From positions 1 through 64,000 of the forward strand of contig NZ_LKPJ01000007.1 in assembly GCF_001443045.1 (NCBI RefSeq): a stretch of DNA of 64,000 bases. Reading direction: 5' to 3'. Of this stretch, positions 27,304 to 36,600 are shown in pieces. The notes beneath the pieces were generated by a model, which made no database searches, was not told where the DNA came from, and saw only the letters and a list, made by a program, of their open reading frames with translations. A program made the position numbers and the translations under genes. This stretch comes from Burkholderia ambifaria (GTDB taxonomy: Bacteria; Pseudomonadota; Gammaproteobacteria; Burkholderiales; Burkholderiaceae). Each line of letters begins with the position of its first letter. The stretch's first letter is position 1.

Positions 27304-28620
27304 ATGCAAGGAACGCTTTCCCCGCGCGCCGCGCATTCCGTCGATGCGGCCGCGCAGCAGCGCCGCCGCGCCATCGTCGCGACCGTGATCGGCAACGGCC
27401 TCGAATGGTTCGACTTCACCGTGTACAGCTTCTTCGCGGTGATCATCGCGAAGCTGTTCTTCCCGACCGGCAACGAACTGACGTCGGTGCTGCTCACCGT
27501 CGCGACGTTCGGCGTCGGCTTCTTCATGCGGCCGGTAGGCGGCATCGTGCTCGGCGTCTATGCGGACAAGGTCGGTCGCAAGGCCGCGCTGTCGCTGACG
27601 ATCCTGCTGATGGCGTTCGGCACCGCGCTGATCGGGCTCGCGCCGACCTACGAGCAGGCCGGCATCGCCGCGCCGCTGCTGATCGTCGTCGCGCGGCTGC
27701 TGCAAGGCTTCTCGGCCGGCGGCGAGATGGGCGGCGCCACCGCCTTCCTCACCGAATACGCGCCGCCGGAGAAGCGCGCGTACTACTCGAGCTGGATCCA
27801 GTCGAGCATCGGCTTCGCGGTACTGCTCGGCGCCGCGACCGGCACGTTCGTCACGACGTCCCTCGATGCGCAGGCACTGCACAGCTGGGGCTGGCGGCTG
27901 CCGTTCCTGCTCGGGATCGTCGTCGGGCCGGTCGGCTACTTCATCCGCAGCCATCTCGACGAAACGCCCGCGTTCAGCGCCGTCGAAGCGCAGGTGAAGG
28001 AAAGCTCGCCGCTGAAGGAAGTGCTGTCGACCTACCCGCGCGAGACGTTCGCCAGCTTCTCGATGGTGATTCTGTGGACGGTCTGCACGTACGTGCTGCT
28101 GTTCTACATGCCGACCTATTCGGTGCGCACGCTGCACCTGCCGCAGTCGACCGGCTTCGCGGCCGGCATGGCCGGTGGCCTGATGATCATGTGCTGCTCG
28201 CCGATCGTCGGCAAGCTCGCCGACGCGTGGGGCCGGCGCGTGTTCCTCTCAGGCTCGGCGCTCGCAATTCTGGTACTCGCGTGGCCGATGTTCGCGTGGA
28301 TCAACCATGCGCCCGGCCTCGCTTCGCTGATCGTGTTCCAGGCCGTGTTCGGCGTGCTGATCGCCACCTATACGGGGCCGATTCTCGCGGCGTTTGCCGA
28401 ACTGTTCCCGACCAAGGTGCTGTCGACCGGGTTGTCGGTCGCGTACAACTTCGCGGTCACGATCTTCGGCGGGTTCGCACCGTTCCTCATTACGTGGCTC
28501 ATCGCCCGCACGGGCAGCAACATGGCGCCCGCGCTCTACGTGACCGTCGCGGCGGCGGTCAGCCTCGTCGGCACGCGCTTCGTGAAGGACGCGCGGCGCA
28601 ATGCGTCAACGACTCGATAA
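27304..28620 (+). CDS. MFS transporter, metabolite:H+ symporter (MHS/ProP) family
   Basis: This 438-residue protein has 12 predicted helices and MHS-family motifs. These are NGLEWFDFTVYSFFAVIIAK in helix 1, RPVGGIVLGVYADKVGRKA between helices 2 and 3, and LLQGFSAGGEMGGATAFLTE around helix 4. MHS members import carboxylates or zwitterions such as citrate, ketoglutarate, proline and betaine. The AAGGAAGAGACC-ATG start is good. The stop is 13 bases before the amidohydrolase ATG, so the transporter probably brings in that enzyme's substrate, perhaps a small peptide or N-acyl compound. Confidence 0.9.
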   Translation: MQGTLSPRAAHSVDAAAQQRRRAIVATVIGNGLEWFDFTVYSFFAVIIAKLFFPTGNELTSVLLTVATFGVGFFMRPVGGIVLGVYADKVGRKAALSLTILLMAFGTALIGLAPTYEQAGIAAPLLIVVARLLQGFSAGGEMGGATAFLTEYAPPEKRAYYSSWIQSSIGFAVLLGAATGTFVTTSLDAQALHSWGWRLPFLLGIVVGPVGYFIRSHLDETPAFSAVEAQVKESSPLKEVLSTYPRETFASFSMVILWTVCTYVLLFYMPTYSVRTLHLPQSTGFAAGMAGGLMIMCCSPIVGKLADAWGRRVFLSGSALAILVLAWPMFAWINHAPGLASLIVFQAVFGVLIATYTGPILAAFAELFPTKVLSTGLSVAYNFAVTIFGGFAPFLITWLIARTGSNMAPALYVTVAAAVSLVGTRFVKDARRNASTTR

Positions 28621-28633
28621 GGATACCTCCCCA

Positions 28634-29875
28634 ATGACCATCACCGTGCTTCACGGCGGCAACGTGCTCGACCTCGAACGGGGCGTGCTCCTCGACCATC
28701 ACCACGTCGTGATCGACGGCGAGCGCATCGTCGAAGTCACCGATCGACCCGTGGATTTTCCGAATGCGCGCGTGATCGACGTGCGCGGCAAGACCGTGAT
28801 GCCCGGGTTCATCGATTGCCACGTGCATGTGCTCGCCTCCAATGCGAACCTGGGCGCCAACGCGACGCAGCCGAACATTCTCGCGGCAATTCGGTCGCTG
28901 CCGATTCTCGATGCGATGCTGGCGCGCGGATTTACCAGCGTGCGGGACGCGGGCGGCGCGGACTGGAGCCTGATGCAGGCGGTCGAGACCGGGCTGGTTT
29001 CGGGGCCGCGCATCTTTCCGTCCGGCAAGGCGCTGTCGCAAACCGGCGGGCACGGCGATTTCCGGCCGCGCGGGGACGTGCTGGAGCCGTGTTCGTGCTG
29101 CTTTCGCACGGGGGCGATCGCGCGGGTCGTCGATGGCGTCGACGGCGTGCGGCTCGCCGTGCGCGAAGAGATCCAGAAAGGCGCGACGCAGATCAAGATC
29201 ATGGCGTCGGGCGGGGTGGCCTCGCCGACCGACCCGATCGCGAACACGCAGTATTCGGAAGACGAGATTCGCGCGATCGTCGATGAAGCCGACGCCGCCA
29301 ATACTTACGTGATGGCACATGCGTACACGGGACGAGCGATTGCGCGCGCGGTGCGGTGCGGCGTGCGGACGATCGAGCACGGCAATCTCGTCGACGAGGC
29401 GGCCGCAAAGCTCATGCACGAGCGCGGCGCGTTTGTCGTGCCCACGCTCGTCACGTACGACGCGCTTGCCCAACACGGTGCGCAGTTCGGGATGCCGGCG
29501 GATTCGGTGGCCAAGGTAGCTTCCGTGCAGCAGAAGGGGCGCGAGTCGCTCGAGATCTATGCGAACGCCGGCGTGAAGATGGGCTTCGGCTCCGACCTGC
29601 TCGGCGAAATGCACGCGTTTCAGTGCGGAGAGTTCCGTATCCGGGCCGACGTGCTGGGCAATCTCGCGGCGCTCAGGTCGGCGACGACGGTGGCGGCCGA
29701 GATCGTCAACATGCCGGGGCAATTGGGCGTGATCGCCGCGGGTGCGATCGCGGACGTCGTCGTGCTCGACGGGAACCCGCTCGACGATATCGGCGTCGTC
29801 GCGGGGAACGGCGAAAGCGTCGCGTACGTGTTGCAGCGAGGAAAAATCGTGAAGGCCCGGGCGGCGTTGCGTTGA
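28634..29875 (+). CDS. metal-dependent amidohydrolase / prolidase-like peptidase
   Basis: This 413-residue protein is in the amidohydrolase superfamily. Metal ligands are visible in order: DCHVHV (His 63, His 65), a probable carboxylated Lys in IKIMASGGV, His in VMAHAYTG and IEHGN, and the final Asp in GFGSDLLGEM. The sequence resembles the Zn-dependent Xaa-Pro/Xaa-Arg dipeptidase group of environmental Proteobacteria. There is no signal peptide, so it acts in the cytoplasm. It is in an operon with the MHS transporter. The substrate is not determined; an N-acyl amino acid or dipeptide is the best guess. Confidence 0.87.
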   Translation: MTITVLHGGNVLDLERGVLLDHHHVVIDGERIVEVTDRPVDFPNARVIDVRGKTVMPGFIDCHVHVLASNANLGANATQPNILAAIRSLPILDAMLARGFTSVRDAGGADWSLMQAVETGLVSGPRIFPSGKALSQTGGHGDFRPRGDVLEPCSCCFRTGAIARVVDGVDGVRLAVREEIQKGATQIKIMASGGVASPTDPIANTQYSEDEIRAIVDEADAANTYVMAHAYTGRAIARAVRCGVRTIEHGNLVDEAAAKLMHERGAFVVPTLVTYDALAQHGAQFGMPADSVAKVASVQQKGRESLEIYANAGVKMGFGSDLLGEMHAFQCGEFRIRADVLGNLAALRSATTVAAEIVNMPGQLGVIAAGAIADVVVLDGNPLDDIGVVAGNGESVAYVLQRGKIVKARAALR

Positions 29876-29881
29876 TCGCTT

Positions 29882-29917
29882 GCGGGGGCCGGCCGGCAAC
29901 CGCCGACCGGCCCCCGC
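29882..29917. terminator. bidirectional hairpin between the amidohydrolase gene and glmS
   Basis: GCGGGGGCCGG (29,882-29,892) pairs perfectly with CCGGCCCCCGC (29,907-29,917). The hairpin lies between two convergent genes, 7 bases after one stop and 11 bases after the other, so it probably serves both. No long T run follows on either strand. Confidence 0.6.
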
Positions 29918-29927
29918 CCCCTTCCCG

Positions 29928-31745
29928 TCATTCCACCGTCACCGATTTCGCCAGGTTCCTCGGCTTGTCGATATCCGCACCGCGCAGGCATGCCGCGTGA
30001 TAGGCGAGCAACTGCAGCGGCACGACGTGCAGGATCGGCGACAACAGCCCGTAGTAATCCGGCATCCGCAGCACCGACACACCTTCGCCGTTGTCGATCC
30101 GCGTATCGGCATCGGCGAACACGTAAAGCTGCCCGCCGCGCGCCCGCACTTCCTGCATGTTCGACTTGAGCTTCTCGAGCAGCGCGTCGTTCGGCGCGAT
30201 CGTCGCGACCGGCATCGCATGCGTGACGAGCGCGAGCGGGCCGTGCTTCAGCTCGCCGGCCGGATACGCTTCCGCGTGGATATACGAGATCTCCTTCAGC
30301 TTCAGCGCGCCTTCAAGCGCGATCGGGTAATGCAGCCCGCGCCCGAGAAACAGCGCATTCTCGTGCTGCGAGAACTCCGCGGCCCAGCCCTCGATCTGCG
30401 GCTCCAGCGCAAGCACGTCCTCGAGCGCGCTGGGCAGCCGCCGCAGCTGCGTCGTATAACGCGCGAGTTGCGCGTCGTCGACGTAGCCGCGCAGCCGGCC
30501 AAGCGTCACCGCGAGTATGAACAGCGCGACGAGCTGCGTCGTGAATGCCTTGGTCGACGCGACACCGATTTCCGGGCCGGCGCGCGTCAGGAACCGCAGG
30601 CCGGCCTGACGCATCATCGCGCTGGTCGGCACGTTGCAGATTGCGAGCGTGTCGATATGACCGAGCGCCTGCGCGTACTTGAGCGCGGCGAGCGTGTCGG
30701 CGGTCTCGCCGGATTGCGACACGCTGACCACTAGCGTATTCGGCAGCGCGAGCGCGTCGCTGTAACGGTATTCGCTCGCGATCTCGACCTGCGCGGGCAG
30801 GCGCGCGATTGTCTCGAGCCAGCGGCGGGCAGTCAGGCCGGAATAGTGGCTCGTGCCGCAGGCGAGGATCAGCACGTTGTCGATCTGCTCGAACGCCCGC
30901 GCCGCATCCGGTCCGAATGCAGCCGGATCGAACAGCCCCGCATCGGGGATGGTCGCGGCCACGGCCTGCGGTTGCTCGAAGATTTCCTTCTGCATGAAAT
31001 GCCGGTACGGCCCGAGCTCGACCACACCTTGCGTCGATGCAACGGTCTGGATCGGGCGTTCGACCGGCGTGCCGCCGCGCGTGAGGACCCGCACGCCGCC
31101 CGGCGTCAGTTCGACGATGTCGCCTTCCTCGAGAAAGATGAAGCGGTCCGTGATGCCGGCCAGGGCGAGCGCGTCGGACGCAAGAAAGCACTCGTCGTCC
31201 TTCAGCCCGACCACCAGCGGCGAGCCGGCGCGCGCGCCGATCAGCCGCTGCGGCTCGTGCTTGCTGAACACCGCGATCGCGTACGCGCCGTGCAGTTGCG
31301 ACGTCGCATCACGCACGGCGGCGAGCAGGTCGCCGCGATACTTGCTGTGGATGAGGTGAGCGACGACCTCGGTGTCGGTCTGCCCGTCGAATTCGTAGTG
31401 TTCGTCAGACAGTTGCTTGCGCAACGTTTCGTGATTCTCGATGATGCCGTTGTGCACGAGCGCGATTTCGTCGCGCGAGAAGATCGGATGGGCGTTGCAG
31501 GTTGCGGGCGCGCCATGCGTCGCCCAGCGGGTATGCGCGATGCCGGTGCTGCCGGACAACCCGGCGCTGCGCACGTGCGCGTCGAGATCGGCGACGCGCG
31601 ACACACTGCGTTCGCGGCGCGCCTGGCCGTCGACGACGGTCGCCACGCCGCATGAATCGTAGCCGCGATATTCGAGGCGACGCAAACCTTCAATCAGAAT
31701 CGGAACGATGTTCCGTTGCGCGACTGCGCCGACGATGCCACACAT
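29928..31745 (-). CDS. glmS: glutamine--fructose-6-phosphate aminotransferase (isomerising), probably a second copy
   Basis: This 605-residue enzyme makes glucosamine-6-phosphate from fructose-6-phosphate and glutamine, the first step to UDP-GlcNAc. The N-terminus [10 protein letters not shown] exposes the catalytic Cys after Met removal; the glutaminase domain (about 1-240) has HTRWATHG and HNGIIENH. Two SIS sugar domains follow with [10 protein letters not shown] and SQSGETADT, and the C-terminus ends [12 protein letters not shown] as usual. The housekeeping glmS normally sits with glmU, which is absent here. The copy beside wecB and an EPS locus therefore looks dedicated to polymer synthesis. 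The first codons are duplicated at 33,003-33,054. Confidence 0.95.
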   Translation of the reverse strand: MCGIVGAVAQRNIVPILIEGLRRLEYRGYDSCGVATVVDGQARRERSVSRVADLDAHVRSAGLSGSTGIAHTRWATHGAPATCNAHPIFSRDEIALVHNGIIENHETLRKQLSDEHYEFDGQTDTEVVAHLIHSKYRGDLLAAVRDATSQLHGAYAIAVFSKHEPQRLIGARAGSPLVVGLKDDECFLASDALALAGITDRFIFLEEGDIVELTPGGVRVLTRGGTPVERPIQTVASTQGVVELGPYRHFMQKEIFEQPQAVAATIPDAGLFDPAAFGPDAARAFEQIDNVLILACGTSHYSGLTARRWLETIARLPAQVEIASEYRYSDALALPNTLVVSVSQSGETADTLAALKYAQALGHIDTLAICNVPTSAMMRQAGLRFLTRAGPEIGVASTKAFTTQLVALFILAVTLGRLRGYVDDAQLARYTTQLRRLPSALEDVLALEPQIEGWAAEFSQHENALFLGRGLHYPIALEGALKLKEISYIHAEAYPAGELKHGPLALVTHAMPVATIAPNDALLEKLKSNMQEVRARGGQLYVFADADTRIDNGEGVSVLRMPDYYGLLSPILHVVPLQLLAYHAACLRGADIDKPRNLAKSVTVE

Positions 31746-31861
31746 GACACGTCTCCTTCCCTTTGTTGAATCATGAACCGTGCGCCGTTGCGTCAGCGCG
31801 ATCCGGTCACCGTTGCCGACGCCGTCGTGAACCCGCATTTGGCGGGTGCGAGCGGATCGAC
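31697..31861 (-). repeat. direct repeat, left copy (glmS start plus end of the upstream gene)
   Basis: This 165-base stretch covers the first 17 codons of glmS, the 47-base spacer and the last codons of the upstream secreted protein. A diverged copy in the same orientation is at 33,006-33,169. Identity is high in blocks such as GCCGACGATGCCACACATGA and GTGAACCCGCATTTGGCG. Confidence 0.8.
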
Positions 31862-32881
31862 CGTCCGGCTTTCAAATGCCAGGTAAAGCGCCTCCTCCAT
31901 TACGTTCCAGTGCGTGCCGTGTCGATACGGGCCCGATCGTGCATACCAGCAGGCGACGGTGCTCCAGTCGTTCATCTTGAATGCGACCAGCGCGATCAGC
32001 CCCCATGGAAAATCGGAGCCGGCGAGCTGCATCCAGGTCTTGCCGTACTTCTGCATCCACTGCGCGTAGATCGTCTCGTTCGACTGGTCGGGCACCTGGA
32101 TGCCGGACAGGATCGGGAAGATCTGCGCGACTTTCGCCGGATAGAAGCTCGCATCGCTGATCCGTTGCGTGCTGGCACGAAAACCCGATTGCGCGCCGCG
32201 CCAGAACACCTTGAGGATCGCCGCCGAGAGCCGGTCGGCGCGCTGGCTCCACGGAGCCGCGCGCGCGTATTCGGCGCGACGTACGTAATACGCGGCGAGC
32301 GCCTGGAACGCGCTATGTACCTCGACGTTGTCCATCAGCAGCGCGACATGCAGCGACGACGAAATCTGGTAGACGCCGGTCGCCTTGTCGAGCAGCGAAT
32401 CCAGGCGCTCGCCTGCGCGTCTCAGGCTGAGTTCCCACGCTGCCGGCATTCCGTCGGGCGGCGCGAAGCGCGACAGCAGCTCGATCCAGGTCGCCATCAT
32501 CGCGTCGTCCGCGTCGGCTTCCGCGCACGGGCTGATCATTCCGGCCTTTACGCAGTAGCGGTTGAAGCCGCCGTCCGGACGCTGGCGCGGCAACATCCAT
32601 GCGACCCACGCGAGTGCCGCCTGACGGGCGTCCATCTGCGTGTCGGCGGCAGCCAGCAGGGCCTTCGCGGCGAAATAAGGATCGATGCCGACACCGTTCA
32701 GGCGCACGGTGATCGCGCCGTCCGTGCGTTGATACAGCCCGTTTAGCTGGAGTTCGGCGGCGCCCGCGTGCAGCACGGAGCAACACGCGGCGACGCAACA
32801 GGCAACGCGCCACGCGTGGCACCGCCTGACGGTAGCCGCCACGCACGCGCGTGCGGCCAGGAAAAGCGCGGGCCGTTTCAT
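31793..32881 (-). CDS. secreted six-hairpin-glycosidase-like protein
   Basis: This 362-residue protein has a basic N-terminus and a hydrophobic stretch (about residues 24-40) ending in [11 protein letters not shown], consistent with a signal peptide. The remainder is helical with repeated Trp/Ala/Tyr-rich pairs, such as [21 protein letters not shown] and [18 protein letters not shown], as in (alpha/alpha)6 toroid glycoside hydrolases and lyases. The acidic cluster EADADDAMM and LLMDNVEVH could hold catalytic residues. No CAZy family is assigned with confidence. It is 47 bases upstream of glmS on the same strand. A 22-codon remnant of a second copy of its end is at 33,101-33,169. Confidence 0.72.
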   Translation of the reverse strand: MKRPALFLAARACVAATVRRCHAWRVACCVAACCSVLHAGAAELQLNGLYQRTDGAITVRLNGVGIDPYFAAKALLAAADTQMDARQAALAWVAWMLPRQRPDGGFNRYCVKAGMISPCAEADADDAMMATWIELLSRFAPPDGMPAAWELSLRRAGERLDSLLDKATGVYQISSSLHVALLMDNVEVHSAFQALAAYYVRRAEYARAAPWSQRADRLSAAILKVFWRGAQSGFRASTQRISDASFYPAKVAQIFPILSGIQVPDQSNETIYAQWMQKYGKTWMQLAGSDFPWGLIALVAFKMNDWSTVACWYARSGPYRHGTHWNVMEEALYLAFESRTVDPLAPAKCGFTTASATVTGSR

Positions 32882-33002
32882 GATCGGGGGCTCCTGCGCG
32901 GCAGTCCTGCGCAATCATCGCCGGACGCGGCGTTGGCCGCGTCGCGCCCGGCGAACGTATCGACGGTGTGGCTCGGTTCACCTTGGTTCGGGTGAACCGG
33001 AG

Positions 33003-33054
33003 TCGGAATCGGAACGATGTCCTGTTGTGCGGCCGCGCCGACGATGCCACACAT
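33003..33054 (-). pseudogene. remnant of a second glmS start
   Basis: Reading leftward from the ATG at 33,054 gives MCGIVGAAAQQDIVPIPT, which matches the true glmS N-terminus [18 protein letters not shown] for about 16 codons and then diverges completely. The order remnant end of glycosidase, remnant glmS, intact glycosidase, intact glmS shows that a [glycosidase-glmS] unit was once duplicated in tandem and one copy largely deleted. Confidence 0.75.
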
Positions 33055-33169
33055 GACACGTCTCCCTCCCTTTTTCCATTCATGGACCGGCGCCGTCGTG
33101 TCGGCGCGATCCGGTCACCGCGATCTCCGCCATCGTGAACCCGCATTTGGCGACCCCGAGCGGATCGAC
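33006..33169 (-). repeat. direct repeat, right copy
   Basis: This is the diverged copy of 31,697-31,861 in the same orientation, about 1.3 kb away. It includes the ribosome-site region AGACGTGTCATGTG of glmS and a remnant C-terminus of the glycosidase-like gene. Confidence 0.8.
33101..33169 (-). pseudogene. remnant C-terminus of a second glycosidase-like gene
   Basis: The minus-strand frame encodes VDPLGVAKCGFTMAEIAVTG, matching [20 protein letters not shown] at the end of the intact gene. The stop codon TGA of the intact gene is CGA here, so the frame reads on to 33,080. Upstream of about 33,170 the similarity ends, marking the duplication or deletion boundary. Confidence 0.7.
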
Positions 33170-34355
33170 ATCGGCGTCATGACCGACACACTGCACAGCG
33201 TCGGCAACCGGCCGCGACATGCAATCAGGCACGGTCTGCGCACCAGCCAGACCGACACGTTTCGCGTCGCCTTCCGGATTCGCCTGGATTGGTACTCCCG
33301 TCCTTCCGTCGTCGCTCAAACGCGTGGAGACACGCGTGTCCCTCCGGAAACAAGCAAGGGGTGAGCCATGGATCGCCCCGCCCCGTGGTGCAAGGGCCGG
33401 TGAGTACCCGATCGACACACTCCACACACGGATCGCGTTTTTTGATTCACCGGCGAATCAGCGTTCGCCCTCCAGCGGGGATCTTCTGCCTACAAAATAC
33501 GAGGACCTCGCGCAACACCCGCGCAACATCATTTCGGAAAGCCAATCGCTGCGGAAAGTCGCTGCATGGCCCCCGGTTCGGCACATACCTGTGCGCTTCG
33601 CGGCGCACGTCGACCAGCGGTCGTGCGGATATGGACGGTCCATTCCAGGCTTGCGTTACAGATGCGCAACGTTTCGCGCCGGCCGATCCGGACGCTGCGC
33701 GCGACGCGATGCATCAGGACAATCATTCGTGTCGAAGCAGTGCAGGAAAATCGACGATGTCCCACGCATTGTCCATACAAAATTCGCATGCCGAAACGAT
33801 TCAAAGTGCCTGGAATGGCTCATGCAATTCGATCGATAGCCGGCGCGCGATGCAAGTCGCCGTGCTTCGAATGACGTGACCGGATCGACGGCGCGAACGG
33901 TCAGATGTTTATCCGCGTCGCGGCAGAGCGCCGATCTCGTGCTCGTAGCAATTGTGAAACGTTCCTCGGCAATCCGCATGTGCGAAGCGACCCGGGCCGG
34001 CACTCGGGCCCGCTCACAGGGCCGCTGGTTTGAATATTGCTCTACCGGTAGCAGGAACAAGTGCGGGTGCGTCGCGAGGCGGTGACGTATGCAACCCGAC
34101 CGACGTGGCGATCGACACAACGAGGAACGCTCATGACGTGATTGACGAGATTCGAGGCTACGTCCGTAGTCCGACGATTGCGTGGCGGAGACCGCGCGGA
34201 CAAAAACGGTGCGCCCGCCCCGCAACACCGCTGCATGTCGCGCGGCCGGCGCCGGCCGGCACGACCCGCATGCAGGGGTGGGACGTGTCGCCTGCAACCA
34301 TGGTTGGCGCCAGGTGCCGGGCTTTCCGGCGCGAAGAAGCTCAACGAGGACAACG

Positions 34356-35573
34356 ATGAAAAAGATCTTGCTTGTGTTTGGGACTCGGCCGGAAGCCATC
34401 AAGATGGCGCCGCTCGTCCGCGCGCTGAAGGCGCGCAGGGATGTCGACGCCCGGGTATGTGTCACCGCCCAGCATCGGGAAATGCTGGATCAGGTCCTCA
34501 CGCTGTTCGACATCAAGCCCGACTACGATCTCAATCTGATGCGCCAGAGCCAGACGCTGACCGACGTGACAACCGGCATTCTTCAGGCGATCGGGATAGT
34601 CTTCGAAGATTTGCATCCGGATGTTGTCCTGGTGCACGGTGACACGACGACGACGCTGGCCGTCAGTCTCGCGGCGTTCTATCGCTATCTGCCGGTCGGG
34701 CACGTGGAAGCGGGCCTGCGCAGCGGCGACATCTGGTCGCCGTGGCCCGAGGAATTGAATCGCCGCGTGACCGACGCGGTGTCGTCATGGCATTTCGCGC
34801 CGACCGGCCAGGCGCGCGACAACCTGTTCAGCGAAGGCGTGCCGGTGGGCGCAGTCGTGATGACGGGCAACACCGTGATCGATGCGCTGCACGACGTCAA
34901 ACGGATGCTCGATCACGATACCGCGCTCAACGACAAGGTCGCCGCGCACTTTCCGTTTCTCGATCCGTCGCGCCGCGTGGTGCTGATCACGGGCCATCGT
35001 CGCGAGAGCTTCGGCGAGCCGTTCCGCCACTTCTGCGAGGCGCTCTGCACGCTCGCGAACCGCTATCGCGATGTGCAGTTCGTCTATCCGCTACACCTGA
35101 ATCCGAACGTGCGCGAGCCGGCGCGCGCGCTGCTCGGCAGCGTGCCGAACATCTACCTGATCGAGCCCCAGGAATATCTTTCGTTCGTATTCCTGATGTC
35201 GCGCGCGCACTTCATCATCACCGACTCGGGTGGCATCCAGGAAGAAGGGCCGGCGCTCGGCAAGCCGGTGCTCGTCACGCGCGAGACGACCGAGCGGCCC
35301 GAGGCGATCCAGGCCGGCACCGCGCGGCTCGTCGGCACGGACCCGGAGCGGATCGTCTGGGAGGCGTCGCGGCTGTTCGAGAGCGACAGCGCGTATGACG
35401 AAATGTCGCGCGCGAGCAATCCATATGGCGACGGCCATGCAAGCGAGCGGATCGTTCACGCACTGATGCACACGCCAGGCGCGAGCGCAAACATGACGAG
35501 CTTTTCGCTGGGCGCCGCGGAGATACCGTGCAATGCGCTCACGCTGGGATTGCAGGCGTTGCGTTCGCCTTGA
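34356..35573 (+). CDS. wecB: UDP-N-acetylglucosamine 2-epimerase (non-hydrolysing)
   Basis: This 405-residue enzyme interconverts UDP-GlcNAc and UDP-ManNAc in the cytoplasm. Family motifs are [14 protein letters not shown] (residues 7-20), [31 protein letters not shown], and [20 protein letters not shown] near the C-terminus; the last two are substrate- and allosteric-site motifs. The ATG has GAGG 8 bases upstream. The C-terminus is about 25 residues longer than E. coli WecB (376). It stands alone, without wecC, next to the glmS/glycosidase unit, so UDP-ManNAc is probably used directly, as in the Nfr polysaccharide pathway of E. coli. A perfect hairpin follows the stop. Confidence 0.93.
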   Translation: MKKILLVFGTRPEAIKMAPLVRALKARRDVDARVCVTAQHREMLDQVLTLFDIKPDYDLNLMRQSQTLTDVTTGILQAIGIVFEDLHPDVVLVHGDTTTTLAVSLAAFYRYLPVGHVEAGLRSGDIWSPWPEELNRRVTDAVSSWHFAPTGQARDNLFSEGVPVGAVVMTGNTVIDALHDVKRMLDHDTALNDKVAAHFPFLDPSRRVVLITGHRRESFGEPFRHFCEALCTLANRYRDVQFVYPLHLNPNVREPARALLGSVPNIYLIEPQEYLSFVFLMSRAHFIITDSGGIQEEGPALGKPVLVTRETTERPEAIQAGTARLVGTDPERIVWEASRLFESDSAYDEMSRASNPYGDGHASERIVHALMHTPGASANMTSFSLGAAEIPCNALTLGLQALRSP

Positions 35574-35597
35574 AGACTATCGTCTGACGGCATCCCG

Positions 35598-35628
35598 ACG
35601 GACGGCGACGCGCGATGTCGCCGTCCGT
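35598..35628. terminator. hairpin after wecB
   Basis: ACGGACGGCGAC (35,598-35,609) pairs perfectly over 12 bases with GTCGCCGTCCGT (35,617-35,628). It lies between the convergent wecB stop and the stop of the 35,711 gene and can serve both. Confidence 0.7.
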
Positions 35629-35710
35629 CATTCGTCCGACGCGAACCGCCATCCATCACCGTCGAATCGCGCCGTGCGATCGACGCCCGCCGCCATCCAC
35701 TACCCGTCCG

Positions 35711-36499
35711 CTACCGGACTACGGCATCTGCCATCGATTGCGCCTGCGCGATCAGCCGCGGATAGATCCGCTGGGACACCACCTGTTTGGCGAAACACGC
35801 CTGCCGCGCATCCTCGGGCACGCGCGGCGCGCCGCACGCCGCGATCTGGCGCAGTGTCACGCTTTTCCACAGGATATAAACCCGTTCGCCCTGCCGGACC
35901 GACACGGCCAGCGTATTCGGCCCGTCCGGCACGCCGTCCTGGCTTTCGCCCAGCAGCAACGCCTTCACGACGCCGTCGGCCGGCTGCCGCTTGACGGGCA
36001 ACTCGGCGAAGCGAAACGCCGCGGCGTCATCGCTGAATACGTTCGTATAAAGCGTTTCGTTGTCGAACATCGCGGCGACGTCGTCGGTCGGCTTGATACC
36101 CGCATCCGCCGTACTCGCCCAGGCCTTCAGCAGCGGAACCGTCGTCACGACGAGGTTCATCTTCCCGTCGACCGACTTGAAGGCCAACCCGTCCGGCCCC
36201 GGCGGCATCCCGTCGACGGGGCCGACGCTCTGCACGGTGCCCTCCGCCTTCGCGACAAACCCTCTCGCCCGGACCGTGCCGATCAGCTTCACGAGCCGGG
36301 CATTCACGTCGGCCGTGTACTGCTTGTCGAGGCCCGCCTGATCCTCCGTCCGCGCCGCCGCGACGGCTGCCGCGGCCTTCTTCCGATAGGCCAGATACGA
36401 ATCCGCCGGCGATGCGATCACCTTTGCCCCGACCGCGGCGAGCACCGCCGCGACCACCACTGCCCCCACCCCGACCTTCAGTCTTGATATGCGCTTCAT
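35711..36499 (-). CDS. uncharacterised membrane-anchored periplasmic protein
   Basis: This 262-residue protein starts MKRISRLKVGVGAVVVAAVL, a basic start and one hydrophobic helix (about 9-28) that could be a signal anchor or signal peptide. The remainder is soluble. Residues 30-75 are Ala/Lys-rich and helical (AYRKKAAAAVAAARTEDQAG), followed by a mixed domain with two cysteines near the end (IAACGAPRVPEDARQACFAK) that could form a disulfide. No family is recognised. It follows the chemoreceptor gene on the same strand, but a hairpin at 36,537-36,564 separates them, so it probably has its own promoter. Confidence 0.7.
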   Translation of the reverse strand: MKRISRLKVGVGAVVVAAVLAAVGAKVIASPADSYLAYRKKAAAAVAAARTEDQAGLDKQYTADVNARLVKLIGTVRARGFVAKAEGTVQSVGPVDGMPPGPDGLAFKSVDGKMNLVVTTVPLLKAWASTADAGIKPTDDVAAMFDNETLYTNVFSDDAAAFRFAELPVKRQPADGVVKALLLGESQDGVPDGPNTLAVSVRQGERVYILWKSVTLRQIAACGAPRVPEDARQACFAKQVVSQRIYPRLIAQAQSMADAVVR

Positions 36500-36536
36500 T
36501 TTTATGACGTTACCGAATCCCGCGCCGACAGCGAAA

Positions 36537-36564
36537 ACGGCTGCCGTCACCCCGCGGCAGCCGT
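36537..36564 (-). terminator. hairpin after the chemoreceptor gene
   Basis: ACGGCTGCCG (36,537-36,546) pairs with CGGCAGCCGT (36,555-36,564). It lies 36 bases past the chemoreceptor stop in the direction of transcription, and on that strand a TTTT follows the stem. It is a good candidate for an intrinsic terminator of the motor-receptor operon. Confidence 0.7.
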
Positions 36565-36600
36565 CCCTCAGAAACGCGTCATTTTAACGTCGCGCGCGCT

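Larger units (their letters stand above)
32882..34355. other. 1.5-kb region without an intact gene between the glycosidase-like gene and wecB
   Basis: This region holds the promoter of the leftward glycosidase-glmS unit, a diverged repeat with two gene remnants (33,003-33,169), and about 1.2 kb before wecB. Several overlapping open frames exist on both strands between 33,219 and 34,353, but none has coding character or recognisable features. A small inverted repeat (TGATTC/GAATCA near 33,445-33,460) and the motif GTGAAACGTTC (33,954-33,964) are present. A long leader or regulatory region for wecB is likely. Confidence 0.55.

Noticed and set aside
33219..34353. Several open frames of 60-270 codons between the repeat and wecB
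   Set aside because: They overlap on both strands, have no ribosome sites, no recognisable motifs and low-complexity Arg/Ser products. I treat the region as non-coding.
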